NCBI GenBank assembly: GCA_963978545.1
Contig: OZ021722.1
Location: 14,105,301-14,169,300 of the forward strand
From: Linyphia triangularis
Lineage: Eukaryota > Arthropoda > Arachnida > Araneae > Linyphiidae
DNA length: 64,000 bases
Reading direction: 5' to 3'
The position numbers and the translations under genes were made by a program. Below are positions 23,513 through 33,885 of the stretch, piece by piece (positions within the stretch are counted from its first letter, which is position 1; each line of letters opens with the position of its first letter). The notes under the pieces were generated by a model, which ran no database searches, was not told the DNA's origin, and was given only the letters and a program-made list of their open reading frames with translations.

Positions 23513-24274
23513 TCATTTGGAAGTTTGACCACGACGAATCCGAAATCGGCGTTCATTATTAGATTCATCGATCATCCAGACCTTCACGACACACAAACCT
23601 TCTTCGCACTCCCAAGTGCATTCGTGCATTCCTTTGATGACATGCTTAAAGTACTTTATGATGGTCGGAGGCATGCTACCCTCGTGTCTCAGGAAGAGAG
23701 TGGTCAAAATTCTTTCTGGTGTCCACCAGGTATCTCGTTTGGTCTCCGAGTCGTAGTCATTCGGAAGAGGTTCTTCGTCCCCATTGTCATCGGAGTAGTC
23801 TGCAGAGATGATTCTGGCTAAGAACTTTGTCAAGGACAGAGGAAAAGTCTTCGTCACTCCCATGCCCTCTTCCAGAAAACATCGCATGGCACGTCGCTCG
23901 AAGGCTAGCCTTATAAGTCGCATCCGCTCCAGGACATTCTCAGAGAACTCAGCGCTGCATACAGGGCATTTGACCCTGTCCATTGTCCATCTAGACAGGC
24001 AGTCCATGTGAAACCAATGGTCGCATGAGTTTATCTTCTTGCGACAGATCATGTCCTGCTGGCAGATTCCGCAAACAGTTTTGTGGTAGGATTCAATGCG
24101 AATCTCATCCACAGCTTCCTGGGTAAGCTCTTTCTTGCAGCCGGGGCATCTGTAACCACTTTCTTCAATGAGGGTGTTCATGCAGTAAGCGTGGTAGATC
24201 CTCTTGCAGCATTCAAGCTCGAGTAGTTTCAAACTGCCTATGTGGCAGAAGCAAAACTCGCAGAGACGAGTCAT
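23513..24274 (-). CDS. Tandem RING-finger protein, intronless, putative E3 ubiquitin ligase
   Basis: A complete 253-codon frame. Residues 5-46 hold a first RING-like zinc module: C5-x2-C8, C22 or C23, H28-x2-C31 and C43-P-G-C46. Residues 68-106 are a clean RING-H2 finger: C68-x2-C71, C84-x-H86-x2-H89-x2-C92, then C103-P-V-C106, with W96 between the zinc pairs at the usual E2-contact position. RING-H2 domains bind two zinc ions and recruit E2 ubiquitin-conjugating enzymes, so ligase activity is a reasonable inference; substrate and location are unknown. Residues 110-253 match no domain I recognise. They contain an acidic patch (about 157-172) and a basic C-terminus (R-R-F-R-I-R-R). No signal peptide or membrane segment. 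The start ATG has A at -3. GC content is clearly above the flanks, supporting a real, constrained gene. No introns are needed. Confidence 0.88.
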   Translation of the reverse strand: MTRLCEFCFCHIGSLKLLELECCKRIYHAYCMNTLIEESGYRCPGCKKELTQEAVDEIRIESYHKTVCGICQQDMICRKKINSCDHWFHMDCLSRWTMDRVKCPVCSAEFSENVLERMRLIRLAFERRAMRCFLEEGMGVTKTFPLSLTKFLARIISADYSDDNGDEEPLPNDYDSETKRDTWWTPERILTTLFLRHEGSMPPTIIKYFKHVIKGMHECTWECEEGLCVVKVWMIDESNNERRFRIRRGQTSK

Positions 24275-24349
24275 CGTAGAGGATATTGATCCAAATATAG
24301 TGATGATTTTAAGGGCCTAGCGTTCAGCAAAGTTAATGGAGTCAGGGCG

Positions 24350-24388
24350 CTAATAGATGAATGAATACCCGGATCTTGGATTATTCAT
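24350..24388 (-). promoter_or_regulatory. Upstream ORF 3 in the predicted RING-gene leader
   Basis: A 12-codon upstream frame (ATG AAT AAT ... TAT TAG) ending about 75 nt before the main start codon. It would lie in the leader if transcription starts near 24729. Confidence 0.35.
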
Positions 24389-24540
24389 AATTAAAAGTCA
24401 ATATCCAATGGTTGGATGATTCAAGGATGCAAAGTTAATGAGTCAAGCACCAATGGACGAATGCAGCTTGGGAGTTTTGAAATCTTCACAGTTTACGAGT
24501 ACAAAAGGTGCAGTGGACAAAGGAAGCGAAAACTACTAGA

Positions 24541-24621
24541 TTATCCAAAAGTTAATAAGTAAACAAGCCAGTTGACAAGCAAAGATAGACGCGTTAAATC
24601 CTCCAACAGTCGATGAGTCAT
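24541..24621 (-). promoter_or_regulatory. Upstream ORF 2 in the predicted RING-gene leader
   Basis: A 26-codon upstream frame whose ATG shares its A with the stop codon of upstream ORF 1 (TGATG arrangement). This overlap could allow termination-reinitiation. Confidence 0.35.
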
Positions 24622-24692
24622 CAGCCGGTAAACGAAAGAAAACCGCGATCGTGAATGATAATCCAAAGTGAAGGAGTAAATGTTTTTTTCAT
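24621..24692 (-). promoter_or_regulatory. Upstream ORF 1 in the predicted RING-gene leader
   Basis: A 23-codon upstream frame starting about 38 nt after the predicted transcription start and ending in TGATG with upstream ORF 2. Confidence 0.35.
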
Positions 24693-24728
24693 CCAGATGA
24701 GAACTCGGACAATTGCCAGAAGAGAAAG

Positions 24729-24785
24729 TGAGTTCTTCCGCCGACCGATGCCTTATTTATACACTCCCGCCGACACCAGGATTGG
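24729..24785 (-). promoter_or_regulatory. Core promoter of the RING gene: CCAAT box, TATA box, initiator-like site
   Basis: On the minus strand, CCAAT (24785-24781) precedes TATAAATA (24761-24754) by about 20 bp. An initiator-like TCACTT places a start-site A at 24729, 32 bp downstream of the first T of the TATA box, which is the normal spacing. The resulting leader would be about 455 nt. The whole interval 24.70-24.90 kb is GC-richer than its surroundings. Confidence 0.6.
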
Positions 24786-24870
24786 CTAGACTTTGGTGAG
24801 GAAGGCTTTGGGAGGAGGATCTAACCTTGGAACAACCGAAAAAACGAAGAAAAGACCCCCCTAAATCTGA

Positions 24871-24880
24871 GAAGATTCCG
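24871..24880 (-). promoter_or_regulatory. Heat-shock-element-like site upstream of the RING gene
   Basis: AGAAGATTCCGAGA contains the nGAAnnTTCn inverted pentamers typical of HSF binding sites, about 110 bp upstream of the TATA box. Further GAA words lie nearby (24845, 24900). It is a motif match only. Confidence 0.3.
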
Positions 24881-24899
24881 AGACACGGTCTCGCATGAA

Positions 24900-26090
24900 A
24901 GAAGCTCGATGTTTGTCTGGCCTAGTAAAAAGGAAAAAAAAAAAAAAAAAGGATAATTGTTTTCGGGATTGCCGCTCTGTTCTCACCGATTTTACTTTTA
25001 ATGACGATTTTTTTTTTTTTTATATATAAACTTGCAGCATCGTGTTGTTAAAAATCGGAAGGAAAGAATTTTATTTTGGTCTGCATTAATCTCTAGTTTC
25101 TAACGAATAAAATTTTCATCGGGCTATATTTGTTTTCATTTGATTTAGATATTTTATATAAAACACCCTTTTTCAATCGTTATAATTATTCTCCTTTAAA
25201 GATAGTAATCAGGATTTTATTTTTAAAGGAGAATATTTAAGCAAAATCGAACTAAAATTACTAAACTTTTGCATAGGCTTAAAAAGTAAATAGAATTTAA
25301 TGTTAATTTCATATGTTTTTAGTATTCTGGGGTTTTATATAGCGATGTTCTATTGCCAAAATTTTGTAAGAATTTACACTAAAAGTGCGGAATCTGAGCC
25401 TGCATGCACCTTTGATTCCAATACATTTGTTAAATTATATTAACTTATTTTGAGGATTCAAAAAACACAGTAGAACTAAATTTATATTTTTTTTTATTCA
25501 TTATTATATTATATTCACTTTTATATTATTTCATATTTTAAAAATGTTTTTTCAACAAAAAAAAATTCTTTAAATTAATTCTATTAAAATATAAATTGAA
25601 CTATTAAAAATGTAAGCTATTTGCATTGAAATTTGTAAACCATACCTAACAAAATAAAAAGTTCACCTAGCACGTGAGAAGATTTGTATTCGGTTTTCAG
25701 CTTCGCAAAATATTCCTTCAAGATGCGTAGACATGATGATGTGAGTGATAATTTTTTCAATTCTATTGTCGGGCTGTCTGATAAGAATTTTCGTGTATTT
25801 TAAAATTCGAGACGCAATTACGAAAAAGCTCCAGTTACAAGAAAGACATCGTGGAAAACATTCAATCCGTAACGGTTGGAATATTTCATACGCTTTAATA
25901 ATGTACCACTGTTTCACGATTTTAGAAAAAAAAAATGGGTTTAAACTCATGCTAAAGACTTGGTTTACATTAAGTGTTTGCATGAACATTGAAAATAACC
26001 AAGGAGAATAAAAAAAATTTTAATTTAAAAACAGAACTACCATTATAGAAGAGTAGTTACGTTCACTAAATTATCATATCATATAAATAG

Positions 26091-26125
<35 letters not shown>

Positions 26126-26565
26126 AGTGGACTTCGTAAAACCGAGTTGTGTTCTAATCCGTGAGATCTTTAGATAACCTAAACAGAGAAAAATTAATCA
26201 GAAATGTCAAAAGTGGAGAATGCAAACATCTTGAAACTGAAAAGACTGTATTGTATTAAAAAATCTTACTTTTTTTCTGATAATTCTTCCAATTAGCTTT
26301 CCTTTTAAGGTAAGATAAAAGGTTATTTTGGGTTGGATAGCAAAACCTCTCCTTGATTAATTTACTGCCAATTTATTTTATGTTTTCATCATGGTAAAAT
26401 AACTACTTTTTTTTTTTTTTAATTATGAGGATGAAAATTGTGATAATACTCCATGTTACACACCATGCCAATTCAACATTAGATCATTTATATTTTTCCG
26501 TATTATAAAAACTGAGTTAAATTGAGTTTTAATGCTTGAGTTTTGGAAACACTCTGATGATCAAA
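24900..26565. other. AT-rich intergenic DNA, no feature
   Basis: Overlapping open frames on opposite strands at 25663-26011 are short and lack motifs; at most one could be real and I would not call either. A pure A tract of about 30 bases is at 26094. Confidence 0.4.
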
Positions 26566-26569
26566 GTTT

Positions 26570-27400
26570 GAATTCAAATTGAGGAAAAGGTTCTAGATGG
26601 TTACCTATAAACAAGCACCTTTTGAAAATACTCGCGGCTATTTTTGAGTGATCATATTTTAATAATTTTCATTGACCTGAGATATCTGGCGGTTGATATT
26701 AGTTGAATATTACTTAACTGGCATTTTATCTACAGTATTAATCAGTGTGAATCTAATTTGTTCTCCTAGTTTACGCACATGAAATTATATCAAAAATGGA
26801 GAAAAAAAAAGAAGAAAAAAAAAATTGTAATTCATTTTACATTTTGGATACAATTTCATGTACACAAATGTTTTGAATACCATTCAGATACTGTTTTTAT
26901 TCGTGTTTTGGATGCAGTTTCATGTGCAATTCCCCTGTTACTACAAAATCCACTAAATGTGGGTATAATTAAATTCAAATTAAGGTAAATCTATAGCTGA
27001 ATAAGTATCAACTAGCACCTATTGCCTATTGAAAATATTTGAGGTTATTTTTATTAATATTGTGGATCATAATTTAATAATTTTCGTTGGCCTCAGTTAT
27101 CTGGCAGTTGATATTAGTCGAATATTATTTCCACAGGCCATTTTTCTATCATATTAATCCGAGCGTATATAATTTATTCTCTTAATTCATGCACATAAAA
27201 CTGTATAAAAAAAATTAAAAATTGTATTAAAAAGCAAAAAATTAAAGAATGAAGAAATTTCTTGCTAAACTTTAATGCGGATGCAATTTCATGTACACAA
27301 GTGTTTTTAATACAATTCATTTCATGTTTTCATTCGTTTTTTGGATACAATTTCAGGTAGATTTCTCCTGTATCTACAAAATGGTCGAAATGGGGGTAAC
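26570..27400 (+). repeat. 415-bp tandem duplication
   Basis: Two diverged direct copies abut near 26985. Landmarks TATCTGGCGGTTGATATTAG, TTTAATAATTTTC.TTG.CCT, CATGTACACAA.TGTTTT and TTTGGAT.CAGTTTCA recur at a constant offset of about 415 bp. The open frame at 26779-26988 lies in this repeat and is not convincing as a gene. Confidence 0.8.
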
Positions 27401-27507
27401 TAGACAGAAAGGTGCCTGTAATCTCGGTTTGTAACATTGTACAGCTACAGGGGGGCACAAAAGTTGACTGCCAATGTTTATAAATAAACATCGCGAAATC
27501 CGTTAGT

Positions 27508-27682
27508 TGGTTGGTTCCAGATTATCTGGCGCCGTCAGCAACACGAGGGCTATAATGCGCCGAAACATTCGTCATTAGACAAGCCAACATACATTTACAA
27601 ACATCCATGCCTCGCACGGGACTCGAAGCCGCAACTTCGCGGTCTAGAAGCTAGTATGCTAACCACTATACCTTTTGGTCGG
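27508..27682 (-). mobile_element. tRNA-derived SINE, copy 4
   Basis: Minus-strand copy with a perfect 14-bp target duplication CGAAATCCGTTAGT at 27494-27507 and 27683-27696. The head carries some substitutions, including CCAAAAGG for CCAAACGG. Confidence 0.92.
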
Positions 27683-27696
27683 CGAAATCCGTTAGT

Positions 27697-29345
27697 AATA
27701 ATGGGAATTAAACAACCTTTATGCTTATTAAAGAGTCAATAAAACTAAAAGCTATATGTCTATTTTATTAGCTATCCAGTAAATATACAAGTAGTTTTAA
27801 TCCATTGTGAGCAATGGTTTTCAAGATGTTTATTTTAAAACATAGGGAGTAACTTTTTGGTCAAAAAAATATTGGTCTAAGAGCTGTAATAAGCACATCA
27901 GTAAGAAGTTCTTTAACTTAGTTTTCTATAAAATATATATGGTGAAGTTAAAGTGATTTAGTACTCAAATGACGATCCCAAAAGGGATATATTTTTTTTT
28001 TTGTTTAAAAGTTGGAAAATATCAATACTTAGTTTACATAATAGCAATAAGAATGGATAGGGGTAATCAATATTCTGATTCGGTTGTTCATTTATGACAA
28101 GACGTATAAAAAGATACGAAAAATTTAACTGGAGGATTCTACTTTTAATAGATGTTATCAGTTGATGTATAAATATGTAACGTTCTGTAGTTCAAATTTT
28201 ATTTGGTAATCAAAACAAATGAAGAAAAAAGGGATAAAGTAATACTGAGTACATTATTTACTTATTTTTAAGGCTGAAAAGGATATTTTTTTAAAAAAAA
28301 AGAATATTTTTGTATTATTTACCTAACATGACGTTCACTAGAAGCTATAATAACAGGCTTACAAGCTTAAGCACCAAATCTATAAATATCTAATGAAAGA
28401 GTTCAAAGTGTTATGCAAAGGAAAAAGAAAACTCAAGCTATTTTTTATTAAAAATCTTCACGCTCAATGCGTCTAATTTAGTTTAGTTGATGATATGACC
28501 ACTGAAGAAAATACAGTTGTATCTTAATACAATAAAATGCTTTTTCTTCACAATCGGTTCCATTCCCGCTTACTACACCTGATATACCACATTTGATAAT
28601 AAACTACAGTTTATATTGTCTCACATTAGTTTACTGTGTACCATCAATGAAAAATAAGACGATATCGCCGCTAGATTTGACCGTGAAACAATTCGGACAT
28701 ACAGGCAGGCAGACAGTAACGTTTTTATACGATTCTCATTATATCAAAATAAAAACTGAAAAAAAATATATTAAGGCTTTAATCCAAAAATACTAACTGT
28801 AAGGGTCGTTTGCTCAGATACCCAAATCCATCAGATTTTTCTAAAGAGCAACTTAAACAAAAATTTCAGTTGTCCTTTGGGCAACCAGAAATTTTATTTC
28901 TATTTTTTAAATACATGGGGTTTTTTTATGATTAGGATAAAAGTAATCAATTAGATTTCGAGTGTTTATTTAATGCACATGTTGACCAATTTAACTTACC
29001 CGAGGGGAGAAAACAGAAAATGTATCCGTCAATCACGTATCTTTTCTTACCGTTGACTACGCAAGTAAGTATTTAAAATATTTTGTTTAAAAGTTTATTA
29101 GGTCAATCTAACAAAGTTAAAAAGAATTTCTAGTTTTTATGTTCTGTAACGTTGAAAATTTTAAGGGCAACAAATTTACTTGAGGACAACCAAGATCACT
29201 TCTGTGATTGCCCTAAGGGCAACCATAAAACAACATAACATTCAATCACTGAGTAATTGAAAAAAAAAACTTCAGGTTATTGACGTTTCTGAGGTATTTA
29301 ATTAACATTCAAGGATGAAAGACTTCTTAAATTCTTTATATTAAC
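27697..29345. other. AT-rich DNA; possible decayed repeat ends
   Basis: The stretch at about 28585-28770, with ACATACAGGCAGGCAGACAG next to AT-rich text, is reminiscent of 3' ends of RTE-type retroposons, but I cannot confirm it. Several GGTTGCCC/GGGCAACC words at 28860-29225 form partial inverted repeats. No gene seen. Confidence 0.35.
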
Positions 29346-29349
29346 TTCG

Positions 29350-29875
29350 TTGTTGTGTGTATGTTTATCGATGTAGGCAAATCTGATGAGGCCTAATTAA
29401 CCCTCTTGTCGTAATCCAATTGGATTGAAACTTGGCTGATAGATTCGATGTCTATGACAATGCATTTTATCGAATTTGAGGGATGTAACTGTCACTAATA
29501 GGTCGCAATTACGGAATACTGATAAACCAACTTGCCGTCATCCAATCGCTCTAAAATAGTATTTAACCGACAACAGAAGAAACTTTTTCCTGTTGACAAA
29601 ATTATTTTCTTTAATTAATAACTAATAAAAGTGTTTTAATCAGAATAAATAAAGATATTCAAATGTCAGTGCCTAAATTAACTTTTATTTCTGATAAATA
29701 AATGTTTAAACGTACTTTGCCGCACATTTTGCTAATAGAAATGTTTTTGATATTTAGGTGCAAACGCCAACCAAGCTGTTTACAGAATCGGCGCTTTGTT
29801 ACTGAATACAAAAATTGGCAATGCCTATAAAGAATTTATATTAAAAACTTTGTTTTTATGGGTTATATTATTTAT
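29350..29875 (+). repeat. Interspersed family A, copy 1
   Basis: Starts TGTGTGTATGTTTATCGATG and runs through GGCCTAATTAACC, ATTGGATTGAAACTTGGCTG, CAATGCATTTTATCGAAT, TTTAACCGACAACAGAAGA, TTTTAATCAGAATAAATAAA and TTGCCGCACATTTTGCTAAT. The same order is found at 36885-37440 and inverted at 63262-64000. No coding capacity or clear terminal repeats. Class unknown. Confidence 0.75.
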
Positions 29876-30055
29876 AACTCTTTTGAAACTCAATAAGTAC
29901 TCAATCAGTTTGTGATATTGTAGTCCAAAAACAAACATTCTTGTTAAAATATCTATTAAGCATAATCATGATAAATATTCAAAAATAACTTTTTGTTGGG
30001 AAATATGACTATGAAATTTGCTGGTTTTCAATATTCATCAACTATATCCATACTA

Positions 30056-31601
30056 CACTCATGTCCATAAATTAAGGATAATTCAGTTTTTCCCTAATAA
30101 CTTCTCAGTGGAGTAGCATAGAGACTTGAAATTTACTTCAAAGACACATCTTTATACAACAAAACGATAATTAAAATAACTCAGTCGCAGAATGAAATGC
30201 AAAGTGTACAGCGGGGCATATGCAAAAGAATGGAGTACCATTAGTGTGCAGTTGTACAGATGCATTTACATTAAAAATCACTCAACACATGGAGTTGACT
30301 TTTAGTGTGAGATATGATCTTCCCTGTCATCAATATTTACTTGGCACAGTATTCTCATACTTTACATGAGTTACTTGATGAATTCTAGAGCCTAAACTGC
30401 TCCTCCCGCCTTTTGAAATGTTTGCAAGTGAGGGAAAGTTCCCAATGCATTAAATCTTTACACAATGAATATCGTAGAAGCGTCCCACACATTTTTGATG
30501 AAATTTGGAGTAGAGGAGTGATCTGGCTTACTTATAGGGGCGACACTCATATTTTTAATCCTTTATCCAAAGCAAAAGTGGAATAAAATAAACCATAACT
30601 ATCAATAAACGCGATTTTGAAACTGATATTTCACAATTAAAGACGTGTCTAAATCAAGTTAACGTAATTACAGTAAAAAAGTGAAATTTAATTATTTTTT
30701 GCGCTCTTGGGGAGCCTATTAAATAAATTCAACAAAATGAATATGAAGACCAAAACTCTTTTCCCACCAAATCATTATCTTGAACTGGCATTTACCATGA
30801 AATATCAAGTTCCCACCTTTTTACAGATCCTCTGATGTCCAATATTACTCATGAGATTGACAAAATTATTTTCAGTAAATAGTATCTGATGTTAAAAAGA
30901 TTTGGTCTTTGGGGGCAGTATGTTGACTTGGTTACATAAGCTCCCCAAGAGAGCAAAAGATAATTAAGTTCCACTTTTTCCCGGTAATTATGTTAACTTG
31001 ATCTCGACAAGTTTTTAATGGTGATATATCGGTTTCTAAATCGTATTTATTGATACTTATGGAAAATTTTATTCCACTTTTGCCTTGTATAAGCGATTAA
31101 AAAATATGAATATCGCCCCTATAAGTAAGCCAGGTCACTCTTCTAATCCAAATTTCTTCAAGCATGTGTGGGACGCTTCTACAATATGAATTGTGTTAAA
31201 ACTTGATGTATTAGGAACTTTCCATCACTTACAAACAGTTCAAAAGGTGGTGCGAGCAATTTAGCCACTACAATTCATCAAGTAACTCATGTTAAGTATG
31301 AGAATACAGTGCTAAGTAAACACTGATGACAGGGGAGATCATATCTCACAGTAGAAGTCCACTAAATGAGTTGAGTGATTTTTAAAGTAAATGCATCTGT
31401 ACAACTGCACACTAATGGTACTCCATTATTTTGCATATGCCCCCGCTGTACACTTTGCATTTCAATTTGCGACTGAGTTATTTTAATTATCATTATGTTG
31501 AATAAAGATGTCTCTTTGAAGTGAATTTCAAGTGTCTATGCTGCTCCACTGAGAAGTTATTAGGGAAAAACTGAATTATCCTTAATTTATGGACATGAGT
31601 G
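30056..31601. mobile_element. 1.5-kb fold-back element with TA target duplication, Tc1/mariner-like
   Basis: The 1,546-bp element is flanked by TA at 30054-30055 and 31602-31603. It starts CACTCATGTCCATAAATTAA and ends with the exact reverse complement of that word. The two arms stay complementary for about 660 bp (30056-30716 and 30942-31601), leaving roughly 225 bp of weakly paired centre. Short pairs such as AGACCAAA/TTTGGTCT continue inside. There is no transposase frame. The TA duplication and the terminal sequence suggest the Tc1/mariner superfamily; arms of this length are unusual for it. A decayed partial copy lies at 33580-33880. Confidence 0.85.
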
Positions 31602-31603
31602 TA

Positions 31604-32377
31604 AAAGCGTTCATATATAGTAGCTTCGCACAAAAAGATTCTGATAAATCCGTAAGTTTACGAAAAGAAAAGTTTAATTTGTTCCAATAACAGCGTTAGA
31701 ACAAAGAATCAGCTTCCAAACAAAATTGGAGTACAAAAAGAAGTTGCCATCTTAGTTTTTTTATCACGTTTTCGGTTTTTTCGAAAAACGACATAATGGA
31801 TTTTAATTGAGGGGAATAACACGCCTTTCAAAAGCTGTTTTCGAACAAAAAGAAACACTTATAAAGGATAACATATAAATTAATGCAGGTAATAAAATGT
31901 ATTTCCAAAAGTGGACATACACAGAGAAGGTTTCAATTTCATCAATCAGTAGCTTTTAGGTTAATTTGGAGTGTACCACTTTTTTTGAAAAATTAATAAG
32001 TATTTTAGAATAATGAATCTGGAAATATTCATTTATCGTTATACCTTGCTGTTTTCAAAATAAGTAAAAAATAAAAATTTAAAACATAAGACATGTCTTT
32101 TAATATCAAAATTGTTCCCACTAAATATACATTTAATCTTTCGAAATTGAATGATATAGATACGAAAACTGCAAATAAAAGAATATAGGAAATCTAATAA
32201 TACCTCACAGAGCTATTGCCCGTCACTTCCATTGATTAAATAACCTCAAACTCACTTTTCAGACGCAGCGCATTTATGGATATTGTACACATCAAAAAAG
32301 AATTATTTTAACTAGCGAAAGAATTTTAAAAAATCCTTTGACTATATTTTTCCATTTTTGCTTATTAAATCTTTTAT
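31604..32377. other. AT-rich intergenic DNA, no feature
   Basis: No gene or repeat identified. Confidence 0.4.
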
Positions 32378-33354
32378 GGGCAATTCTTTAGCTAACGCAC
32401 GGGACATTTGGGCTCTTTTTTCTAATCGTAAACAGTTAAGAATTATAAAATTAAGAATAATGTAATAGCTATGTTTTTATCATAGACGGAGACGCGACTG
32501 CAATTTTTGGACCCTATCGAACATCATTCTGAATTTTTTATAGAAATTGAAAAAAAGTGAGTAGATTACGAATCCATTGGTCTGCCGTGGCAAAAATGGC
32601 CGAAACTAGTCAAAAATCGACTTTTAATGAGTTGAATTAAATATAATTGCTAAATGCGCCATAGCTTGCCAAATAATGAGCATTTTTTTTTTATTTGCTA
32701 GCTATCACTCTTTAATTTTCAATTAAGAAGGTTGCAGACGATTCAAATATCTGGCGACGGTCTACTTGCATCTATTAAAAGGGAGCCAAATTGGCAAAAA
32801 TATTACTTTACTTATAACGTAACTGAAGTCGCCAATTTGGCTTACTTTTAAAAGATAAAAGTTTTCCGAGCCAGAGATAAGAAATCGTTTGCGCTTTTTC
32901 TCATTGAAAATCAAAATTCAGTGGGTTGCCAGACGAAAAGTTTGCTCTCTTTTTAGCAAATCATGACATATTTGGCAAACGAATTTTAGTTCAACTCATT
33001 CCAAGTCGATTTTTGATCAATTTCGGCCATTTTTGCCACGGCAGACCAGTGGGTTCGTAATCTACTCACTTTTCTCCAATTTCTATAAAAAATTCAGAAT
33101 GATGTTCGATGGGGTCCAAAAATGGCAGTCGCCTCTCGGACGATTATTTTATATCATATTACTTGGTCGTCAGACGATATAAATGCATATTTCACCTAGT
33201 TAAAATAATTATTTTTCTATATAACTTTGTCACCAAGTAGAGCTATATAAAACAAAAGCATAATTGCTAGATTCATAATAATTTTAGAATTCTAATTTGT
33301 ATACGAGTAGAAAAGAGAACTAAAATGTCTCGTGCTTACAGCTGAGAATTGCCC
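32378..33354. mobile_element. Family C element interrupted by a family B element
   Basis: Terminal inverted repeats GGGCAATTCTTTAGCTAACG at the left and, read inward from the right, GGGCAATTCTCAGCTGTAAG. Both are followed by ACGGGACATTTGGGCTC-like text and an ATTCTAATTTGTATACGA word, and are flanked by TTAT at 32374-32377 and 33355-33358. Position 32489-33137 is occupied by a second copy of the palindromic family B element, so the original element was only about 330 bp. Superfamily unknown. Confidence 0.7.
32489..33137. mobile_element. Fully palindromic MITE (family B), copy 2, nested
   Basis: A 649-bp copy of the element at 5245-5900, with the same internal order and the same palindromic design. 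Flanks AGACG and GGACG again look like a 5-bp target duplication with one mismatch. The central CRE-like stem is decayed here (ATTACTTTACTTATAACGTAA). Confidence 0.85.
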
Positions 33355-33360
33355 TTATAT

Positions 33361-33572
33361 CAACTTCGATTATGTTTGTTGATGGCGGGATAATCTGCGG
33401 ATGCCTAATTAACCCCCCTTGCTGTCGTCCAATCGGGCTGAAACTTGGCAGATAGGTTCGATGTCAATGACAATGCATTCTGTCAAATTTTGTGGCAGTT
33501 ACTGTCACTTAAAGGTTTGATTTTATGGAATACTAATAAACCAACTTGTCGTCATCCACAATCCACAATCAA
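33361..33572 (+). repeat. Interspersed family A, copy 2 (5' part)
   Basis: Holds the first ~210 bp of family A (TATGTTTGTTGATGGCGGGA through CCAACTTGTCGTCATCCACA), then stops where the fold-back fragment at 33580 begins. Confidence 0.7.
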
Positions 33573-33579
33573 TTTTTAC

Positions 33580-33880
33580 AAGTGATGGAAAGTTCCCAAT
33601 ACAATTCAATATTTCCACAATGCGTCTTGTAGAAGCGTGACACACATATTGGTTGAAATTTGGATTAGAGAAGTGATCTGGTTTAAGTATAGGGACGATA
33701 TTCATATTTTTTAACCGTTTATCCGAAGCAAAAAGTTGGATAAAACTATGACATAAGTATCAATTAAAACACGATTCAGAAACCGATATTTCACCGTTAT
33801 TGTTTTACTTATCGTTATGTTGCTCCTCTGAGAAGTTATTAGGAAAAAACTGACATCGCTTTTAATTTTGCAGAGTATTT
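33580..33880. mobile_element. Decayed partial copy of the 30-kb fold-back element
   Basis: ACAAGTGATGGAAAGTTCCC, GTAGAAGCGTGACACACATA, AGAAGTGATCTGG and CTGAGAAGTTATTAGG match the arms of the element at 30056-31601 in order. Large parts are missing. Confidence 0.7.
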
Positions 33881-33885
33881 AAGTA

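Noticed and set aside
25663..26011. Protein-coding exon on either strand
   Set aside because: Two mutually exclusive overlapping frames without motifs or codon bias; neither is supported.
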